This document shows positions 56,795 to 64,000 of a stretch of DNA of 64,000 bases, one piece after another; positions within the stretch are counted from its first letter, which is position 1, and the number at the start of each line of letters is the position of its first letter. The notes under the pieces are model-generated. The model worked only from the letters and a program-made list of their open reading frames with translations. It searched no databases and was not told where the DNA came from. Made by a program: the position numbers and the translations under genes. The stretch comes from Rhizomys pruinosus (taxonomy: Eukaryota > Chordata > Mammalia > Rodentia > Spalacidae), in contig VZQC01001071.1 in NCBI GenBank assembly GCA_009823505.1, forward strand, positions 440,271-504,270, given 5' to 3'.

Positions 56795-58485
56795 CCCATG
56801 AAGGAACAAAAGAAAGAAGAAAACTAAGACAGGTACTAAGGTAGAAGCCTAGAGGAGCCGAGAAGCCAGACATCCCTGCCAGGGTGATTCTAGATGCCAG
56901 AAACATATTTCAGAGCAGGATAAAAGCACAGAGATTTTCATCTGGAAAAAGAACAAATTTGGGCATCTTTATATGTATGGAAATAATCCTGAAAATTCCA
57001 AATGACTTCCCTGGAACCCAGGATTCAAATTTAAATGTAAAGCCTGGAAATTTTCATTTCAGATTCCCCCAAAGCACTCTGCTGGGACAGGAGGGACTGT
57101 CTACTCCTCTTTTTCTTTATGTGGGTGTTGTGAGAGTGGAGCACCCAGCTCAACCTTCCTCTTTCTTGCACACATCACAGACCGTGAGGACAGCTGCAAA
57201 TACCTGTACGCTCAATTCATTAGTCTACTCCTTCAGCCTGGAAAAATAAAGGCACTTGTGAAAATAAAAAGTTCAGTTTTTGAGTAGTGTTTACTACCAA
57301 GAAAAGTGGTTTGTCTACCATAGTCTGCTTTTATACCAAGTAAAAAGTTAAAAATCACTCTGGCTGTCTAGCCAGCTGAACAATGTAATAAATAAAACTC
57401 AATATGTGGATAAACAGTAAGGCAGGAACCCAAATTCCTTTAAACTGCCATAATTCCAACAATCCAATACTAGGAAGAAAATGTAGAAAAATGCAAGGTA
57501 TGTTCCTAGAAGTGTAAGTACATCCCAAGGACATAACCAATAGAGAGAGCTGTGCTCAATATAGCACTGTCGGATTTGCTCCATATAATTCACACAAATA
57601 GCTTATTTTCTACCCAGAAAAGTCTCTGGGATCATAGAGAAGATATACTGAGAGTTTATTCTGAAATTACCTAGTATAAAACTTAGGACATTTTTTTCCT
57701 TAAAGGAGTCTGCCTGACATTTGAACTTCCTTATAAAATTGCATTAAATATGTATCAGCTTAGAGAGCCTACAAAAATAGAATAATGCATTTTCAATTTA
57801 GTCTTGGTTACACTTGACCTGTTTTAAAGTGCTCCTCTAATGAAATGGAAGCTATACCAAAATTAATTCTATGCAAGAGGCAGCAGGGACTCTGTTATTT
57901 AATCATAATGTATACACTATCCTCTTTGCCTGAGCAAGGAAACAATACCAAGATGAAGATTGCTTTAATCTGGTAGGCCTGATAACATTGTCATAATAAT
58001 CAAAATGAAGTTCAAGTGCTTTTCTGACCTGAATATAACACTCATGTTTTACTATGAAAAAATAAGGATGATCAGGGAACCAAGGAATTCCATCTGTGAT
58101 CATGTGAGCTAGTAATTGTGCTAATAATTCTGTATCAAGGGCAATTGAGCTAAAGGAGAAGGGTCTGAAACCCAATCTTCTTCATAAACATCACCCATTC
58201 ATTTGCTAAACAATGGGCACCAATTGTCAGTGTTTTTCGCATGAATTAGCTCATCAGTGACTTTTAACCCTGCAAGGTTGTTCAGAACTATAGTTTTATA
58301 GATGAGGAAACTTAGCCCAGAGTAGCTTCAAAGTTGTATAGCAGCCAGTTGGATATGTGGCATTCCAAACCATGTTTTATTGGTTCACCATGTGGCTCCA
58401 TTCAGTAATACACTGAAACATGAAGTGTACCAGGTACTGACTCTGCTGGACCTTGAATGTGTGGAGGATACAAAGTCATAATATG
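56795..58485. other. Unique sequence
   Basis: No repeat recognised. The minus-strand 90-codon frame 57903-58175 and plus-strand 121-codon frame 56884-57249 have no recognised domain or clear splice framing. Confidence 0.35.
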
Positions 58486-58620
58486 GATCATCAAGATGGC
58501 TCAGTGGCTTGCTACCAAACCTGAAGATTTGAGTTTGATCCCCAGAACCCAGTGGGTGGAAGCAAAGTTGTCCTCTGACCTCCACATGCACATATGGCAC
58601 ACATGAGGAGAGAGAAAGAG

Positions 58621-58671
<51 letters not shown>
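58486..58671 (+). mobile_element. RSINE1/B4-like SINE ending in (GA)n
   Basis: CATCAAGATGGCTCAGTGGC, GAGTTTGATCCCCAGAACCC, GTTGTCCTCTGACCTCCAC mark RSINE1/B4. An imperfect GAAA/GA run occupies 58607-58671. Confidence 0.8.
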
Positions 58672-58674
<3 letters not shown>

Positions 58675-58679
58675 TGCAT

Positions 58680-59850
58680 TAGTGGGGAAGACTGACAATC
58701 AATAAGATAAACACAAAATAATAATACACCATATTAAATGTTGGTGAAGATTAAAAAAAAATACCACAAATACCACAGAGAAATGTGGATGATACCACAG
58801 AGAAATGTGGATGGACCAGGTACCTTTTGCTTATTTGTGTAAGTAAAGCATGAACTGGAAATGGAAGGCTTCTGAATTAGATACTTTAAGGAGAGATGAG
58901 TAATGAGAAGGCATCAGACACTAGAGGTGCTACTACAGAACAGGAAACTCCAAGGTTCAGGGCAGGAAGAGCTCACTGTCTTCCCTGCAGGAACGATTAG
59001 AGGGCAATTTGGTGAGGATATGATACATAGGAAGAATGAGAACTAACCATGACTAAATCATACAAGTCTTGTAGAACCTCTTGTAGATTTTATTCTAACA
59101 ACAGTGAGAAGCTACAGAAGAACTTTACTAGAAAAACAACATGACCAAATCTACATCTTTAAATTTTCCTTTCAGTTCTGTATAAGGACAGTCTACTTAA
59201 ACACAATTTCTGACACATTCATTTATGAATTTCTCTCTGATAGGTTTTGATGTGTCCTGATTCTATATTATAGGCATATCAATATTTATGACATTATGAC
59301 TTCTTTCAATAATTTCTTTCCAGTATTTATTTCCCTGTTTCCTCATGTGATATGTTTGCCTCATTATATTTTGTTAGAATTTTTAAATCTCTCTCATTTA
59401 TTTTTCATAACATTTTTAGGAATATTGTTTTCCAAAGCATTTTTAAAGTATTATGAAAACTTCTTAAATCCAATCTGAGCAACTGTAAAATTTTATTTTT
59501 AATTTCCTATGGATATCGTTGTTTTTCTTGTCTCCATTTCAATTTGTTTATGTATTGCTTTCTTTCCACAAATCTAATTTGGCTCTTTTCATTTAAAAAT
59601 ATATTATCTTATTCATAGGGCAATTAAACTCAGCCAGAGTATTTTGATGTTTATTTAGTCATCATATTTCTTAAATTGACTAATATCTACCTATCCACCA
59701 TGACTAAGCCATTACCTATGCACAGACTTATATCACACTGCTAGTCTCCCATTTTATTCAGATGTTATTTTTAGAATTTAAAGATTAATTGTCAGTTGTA
59801 TTTACTTTTTAGTTTAGTTTTAATTCAATTCTAAATAATTTTGTGCTACT
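58680..59850. other. Unique AT-rich sequence
   Basis: Contains a tandem CCACAGAGAAATGTGGATG duplication near 58775-58815; otherwise nothing recognised. Confidence 0.4.
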
Positions 59851-59853
59851 GCT

Positions 59854-59856
<3 letters not shown>

Positions 59857-59899
<43 letters not shown>
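59857..59899. repeat. (CT)n microsatellite
   Basis: Perfect CTCTCT run; flanking pyrimidine-rich tract to about 59990. Confidence 0.97.
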
Positions 59900-59901
<2 letters not shown>

Positions 59902-60850
59902 CTCTTAGGTCTCTCCCTCTCACCCCCCCCCCTGCCAGTCTCTCTAAGCTCTCCCTCCTCCCTGCTTTCTCCTTTTCTCCACTCTCCTTTTTCCTGGCCA
60001 CAATAAAATTTATGGAGAAATTTCTCAACTTTTCTCCCTTGACACTTGTAACACCTCTGTCTCATTTCTCCTCATTTTTACATATTGGATTACCTATTCC
60101 AAGAGCAATTTCATTGCATAACCTTACCAAAATTTCTGAAATCTTATATGCCTAAGAATATTTTATAATGCTTTCCCACTTAAGCAATTATTCAGTGGGA
60201 TATTATTCAATACACTAAAACTGTTACTTCATCAAAAGTTTGACATTCTCATTCTTGTGCTTGTAGAGATTTCTTATCACACTCAGAATACTTTTGGAAT
60301 GCTAATATTCTAAAACCTCACTAAATGGAATAGCTAACATTTCTCCCTTCTGCTCAGCCCTCTTCTACCTCTTTGAATCTCTGGTCATCTTCTTCCTCAA
60401 AGTTTAAATGTAATGTTGTATTTAATGTGAATCCTTCCATATATTCTTTTTTAAATAAGCCATGTTGATGAGGTCACTGGCATATTACTGATTAATTTCT
60501 AGGCTCTAGCTAACATTTATTCTCTCCATTACGTTCTCAGTGTCAACCATTGTATTTTCATATCTAATATTTTCAGATATATGATTTGATTTCTAGGTTT
60601 TTGTTGCTGTTATCTCACCTTGCATAAATGTGCATATTATACTTTCTTGAAATTGTATCTCTTCCATGTAACACATCATTTAGCTTGAACCATTCATTCT
60701 TTAGTGCATTAATCAGATATCCAATGTTGGTTCCTTTTTCTCTGGAGACACCAGTTCCCTCCAGTTGGTGGCACTGAGGGAGGGCCAAAAACAGTGCGTG
60801 CCAACAAACTACTATTGACAATGTCCGTTTGCATTTGGCATCACTACTAA

Positions 60851-61433
60851 TGAAGGGAGACCGCCATTAGCCCCAAACCATAATGCAATTCTTGCTTTGC
60901 AAACAAAACCTTCCTAGACCCCAACCACAAATTTTCACAAACAGGTCCTGCAGTTACAAACAAGCTCTCCTGAGACCCTTATCTACCAAAGAAGAATGTA
61001 GACCCTGAATCCCTTACCCAACTCCCATTACTGTGTTTATATACATAAAAAGTACTACAGCTGTCCTGCTGTTTGTCTGGTATGGCTGCTGCAGATTCCC
61101 TCTACTCAGGAGTATCCCCTCCTTGACTAGTAAAGGTCAGCATTGTATGAGGTTGGTTGCTTTACCTTTCCTCTCTGTGACTGTTTAGCCCAGGTGGTGG
61201 TGTATGCCTTTAATCCCAGCACTAGGGAGACAGAGGCAGGTGGATCTCTGTGAGTCCAAGGCCAGCCTGGTCTACATAGGAAGCTCCAGTCCATCTGGGA
61301 CTAAAGGCAGACCTTGTCTCAAAAAGGCAAAAAAAGGAAAAATAAAAAAAAGGAACCCCTAACCCCAACACTGACCCAGGAGAGAGTATAACCCCAGGAG
61401 AGGGTTCTCTGCATAAAACTCCTATTCCTAACA
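60851..61433 (+). mobile_element. ERV LTR, disrupted by a B1
   Basis: Bounded approximately by TG (60851) and CA (61433), with a TATA-like tract (TTTATATACATAAAA, 61036-61050). A primer-binding-site-like sequence follows at once. A plus-strand B1 (61197-61350) sits inside. Without the B1 the LTR is about 430 bases. Start is inferred from the TG and is uncertain. Confidence 0.55.
61197..61350 (+). mobile_element. B1 SINE within the LTR
   Basis: AGCCCAGGTGGTGGTGTATG, CCTTTAATCCCAGCACTAGG, CTTGTCTCAAAAAGGC and an A-rich end. Confidence 0.92.
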
Positions 61434-61436
61434 TTT

Positions 61437-61454
61437 TGGTACTGAAACCCAGGA
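61437..61454 (+). other. Decayed retroviral primer-binding site, tRNA-Phe type
   Basis: TGGTACTGAAACCCAGGA begins three bases after the LTR's terminal CA. By my count it matches the complement of the tRNA-Phe 3' end at 15 of 18 positions, all three differences being transitions. This supports LTR-then-internal order on the plus strand. Downstream internal sequence (61455-61700) is short and carries no intact gene. Confidence 0.55.
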
Positions 61455-61559
61455 AAGAGTTTTCAGTTTACCAGGAAAGAGTTAAACTCCTAATGTCTAA
61501 CCCCCAAACTATTGATAATGCCCATTTGATATCACCACTCTTAGAAATTCATGTCAGGT

Positions 61560-62260
61560 TTCTTCTACCTAAGCCTTTCCAGGGAAGCTGCTTAAAGTGG
61601 AGAATATTAGAATGAAATCTAAGGGCCCAAGGGGATTTAAGGAGGGACTATTTAGAGCCTCTCAAGTGTCTGAAGGCAGCTGGTCAATCCCAACTGCCCC
61701 ATCATTCCTCAGCCCAAGACTGACATTTGGATTTTTTGTGTGTTTTTAGGGTTTTATAGCCTAATTATTCTATAAATCACTGCCTTCTTGGTGTCAATTG
61801 TGTGAGAAACAATGAAAAGCATTGAAGTAGTATTCCTTCACCTGCTCTGACCCTTGAGAGATCAAGGCCTAAGGCTTTGCCCACAGTGCATTCAATTAGA
61901 TGGATTGCTTATTTAGGTTTCCTATCCTGCATTTGATGTTAATGGCAGTAGCTAGAAACCTGTACTACTTTTCTCACATTTCTTTGATTTGAATCAATAT
62001 TCCATATTCCCCAACTCTAGTCCATAGATTGCATTAGTGACAGATTCTGAAAGTAATATTGAGTGCATCAAGCCAGCCCATGGCATATGACAGGCATAGA
62101 AAGAAAACTCTTGGTTAATCAAATGCTGTGTGTAAATTCCAGCAGATCATAGTTGTATATCTTATGTTTTGTTTTTAGATATTATAATACCTCAGCTATT
62201 TCATAACATGAATTTCACAGAATGGCTATTTTAGAATTATTTGAGGAACTTTTTAAAAAA
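61560..62260. other. Unique or decayed ERV-flanking sequence
   Basis: No gene recognised; the boundary of the ERV remnant is not visible. Confidence 0.3.
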
Positions 62261-62263
62261 CCT

Positions 62264-62476
62264 TTGCTGGTTTTTAATTTATTTTATGTGAATGAGTGTT
62301 TTGTCTGACTGTAGATAACTGCATGTAATGCCCAGGGATGCCAGGCAGGGGTGACAGATTTCTGTAAATTGGAGTTATGGACAGTTGTTAGCACCCTTGT
62401 GGGTGATGGGAACTGAACCCAGGGACTTTGAAAGAGCAGCAATTGCTCCTACAGCTGAGCCCTCTCTCCAGCTCCT
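62264..62476 (-). mobile_element. B3 SINE
   Basis: TTTATTTTATGTGAATGAGTG, GATGCCAGGCAGGGGTGAC, GGGAACTGAACCCAGGGAC and the GAGCCCTCTCTCCAGC head complement. Confidence 0.85.
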
Positions 62477-62763
62477 GAAATAGCACATCTTATTCTGGAT
62501 TTGTCCTGTTAGCATTATGTCTGCTTATAGAAAATTATCGAGTCTTGTTTTGTTATTAAAATCTGACTAAACAATTTTTAAAAGGATACAAAAATGACAA
62601 CTAACTAAAAGCCTGATTTTTAAGACTACTAAAAAGTTTATAGATCTTTAAATTTTTGAAATTAAAATAAAATGAAATTATTAGGAAATCATGATCTATG
62701 TATAAACTAATGCATTTTGGGGTTGAATTAAATGATAATTACTGCTTGAGATTTTTACTAAAT

Positions 62764-64000
62764 GTTTTTTTTTTGATGCTTTGTGTATCTCATATATCAC
62801 TTTCCAATTCAGTTCAGGCATATTTCCCTTTCCCTTCCCCCCACCCCACCCCACCCCATCCCAAATCATGCATTCTGCCATTAACAGTCATGCATCTTTC
62901 TCTCAGTTATTTTTTCATTTTTTATCAATAAGTGATTATTTATGAGTACAAGCATCCTTCATGTAAAACCAATTTGCAGGCAGTTGTGCCCAAACCCACA
63001 CAGCCCATGGGTCCCACCATCCAGCGGGGTGGGGGGGGGGGTTGTATGTTCAATCAAGTTGATCAAATGAGTGTCCAAACTATATTGCTGTAGTTTCACC
63101 ATTCATCCCAATCACAGCCCTTACATTCTACCATGCCCCCTCTTTCACAGATTGTTCCCTAGGCTTAGAAAAGGGGCACAGGTGGATGAGAAGGAAAACA
63201 GTCTACTTGCTCTGGAGCTGTTGTCTTGGACTCTTGTCAATTCTGTCTGTTTCCTTTCATGGACTGACAGTTTGTCCAGGAATAATCTTTCGAACCTACT
63301 AATGAAGCACAAGCAATTAGATATATAGGTATTTAAACAGTACTAATTGTTATGATAGGTTGCTTTGGTATAGACACAGATGTTTGGATGGTATGTTAAT
63401 CCATGAATTACATTTTTTTCTGTTAAATATGGCAGGGTCTTACTGTGGCTTATAACATCTCCTAACCATTAGAGGATGTAAGCTTGTGGCATCAGCTGTG
63501 GGTTATTTCTCCAAGGAGAGAGCCAATAGCCAATTAGATTTGGGATATACAGTCATATGGCTGCCTCTGCTGCACAGTATTTCCAGGCAGGTGAGGTATA
63601 GTTGGTGCTGACGGAGGAGTCTTGCTTGACTCAAGGAGACCCATATTTGCTTTATTGGTTTAGTGGCCTTTGGTAACACTCTCTGGTATTCCAGAGACCA
63701 TCTGTACACTTGTGTGTGTGGTCTCTCAATACATCTTTCCCATGTTAACATCAGGTCTTTGACAGCAGGGCCTTATCGCCTGTCTTCTTGCAGGTATCCC
63801 AGTTTAGAGGCAAGGAGCCTTTACCATTTGTGGAGGCTTGGATCCCCTGGCCAACATCTCCTTGGTAGAATAATCCATTGCTGATGTCAGAGCTCCTGTA
63901 TTAATATATTTTGCTTAAGTGCATAGCTTAAGGAGACTTTAGTATTATATTTGGTTCTGAATAGAGAATAATCCTTTTTACAGTTTCTATGTCTATTAGT
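62764..64000 (-). mobile_element. Chimeric retroposon: L1 3' tail plus non-L1 body (copy 2, runs off the window)
   Basis: Poly-T and L1 3' tail (GATGCTTTGTGTATCTC, CCAATTCAGTTCAGGC, CCCATCCCAAATCATGC) to about 62915. The same non-L1 body as 23790-24895 follows: CAATAAGTGATTATTTATGAG, G-run at 63026-63041, CCCTAGGCTTAGAAAAGG, GAAGCACAAGCAATTAGATA, CCCCTGGCCAACATCTCC. By eye the copies differ mainly by single-base indels and a few substitutions. The 82-codon minus-strand frame (63503-63751) is not preserved in copy 1. Confidence 0.65.

Noticed and set aside
57903..58175. 90-codon minus-strand frame in unique sequence
   Set aside because: No recognisable domain, no clear splice sites and no second line of support; kept only as a note.

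Overview
The window reads as AT-rich, non-coding mammalian nuclear DNA from a rodent. It is full of rodent SINEs: B1, a tRNA-derived B2 type, older B3, B4/RSINE1 and ID. It also holds rodent LINE-1 (L1) 3' ends, older mammal-wide L1 pieces, DNA-transposon-like and LTR remnants, and CA, GATA, CT, GGGA and AT microsatellites. The youngest B2-like copies keep CpGs and near-perfect target-site duplications (TSDs), but their 3' body differs from the mouse and rat consensus as I know it. I therefore infer a myomorph rodent outside Mus and Rattus, species unresolved. No bacterial-type genes, rRNA genes, CRISPR arrays or complete protein-coding genes are visible. Nearly all long open frames are SINE, L1 or simple-repeat translations.

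Layout. 1-6.4 kb: SINEs, an L1 3' end and microsatellites, including an inverted pair of young B2s and a B1-B2 composite with one TSD. 6.4-11.2 kb: repeat-poor, with a perfect octamer and a perfect CRE. 11.2-18.8 kb: ancient L1 ORF2/3' UTR, SINEs, and a long Lx-type L1 3' UTR. 18.8-22.7 kb: mostly unique sequence plus B3 and a young B2. 22.7-26.1 kb: an antisense L1 split by an unusual element whose 3' end is an L1 tail but whose body is not L1. 26.1-31.4 kb: SINEs and a possible conserved block. 31.5-31.7 kb: the only plausible coding exons, two small phase-compatible exons on the plus strand separated by 47 bases. 32-42.3 kb: SINEs, a CpG-rich polyadenylated element and an unidentified inverted duplicate. 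42.26-42.74 kb: an AT palindromic block. 42.7-49 kb: largely unique. 49.7-55.9 kb: nested antisense L1s, one with an inverted 5' part, and a B2-B1-B1 composite. 56-62.7 kb: unique sequence, microsatellites and an ERV LTR with a decayed tRNA-Phe primer-binding site. 62.76 kb to the end: a second copy of the L1-tailed element.

The most useful leads are the exon pair at 31508-31672 (probably marking the window as intron of a plus-strand gene), the chimeric L1-tailed family at 23634-25428 and 62764-64000, and the repeated occurrence of composite SINEs that behave as single insertions.
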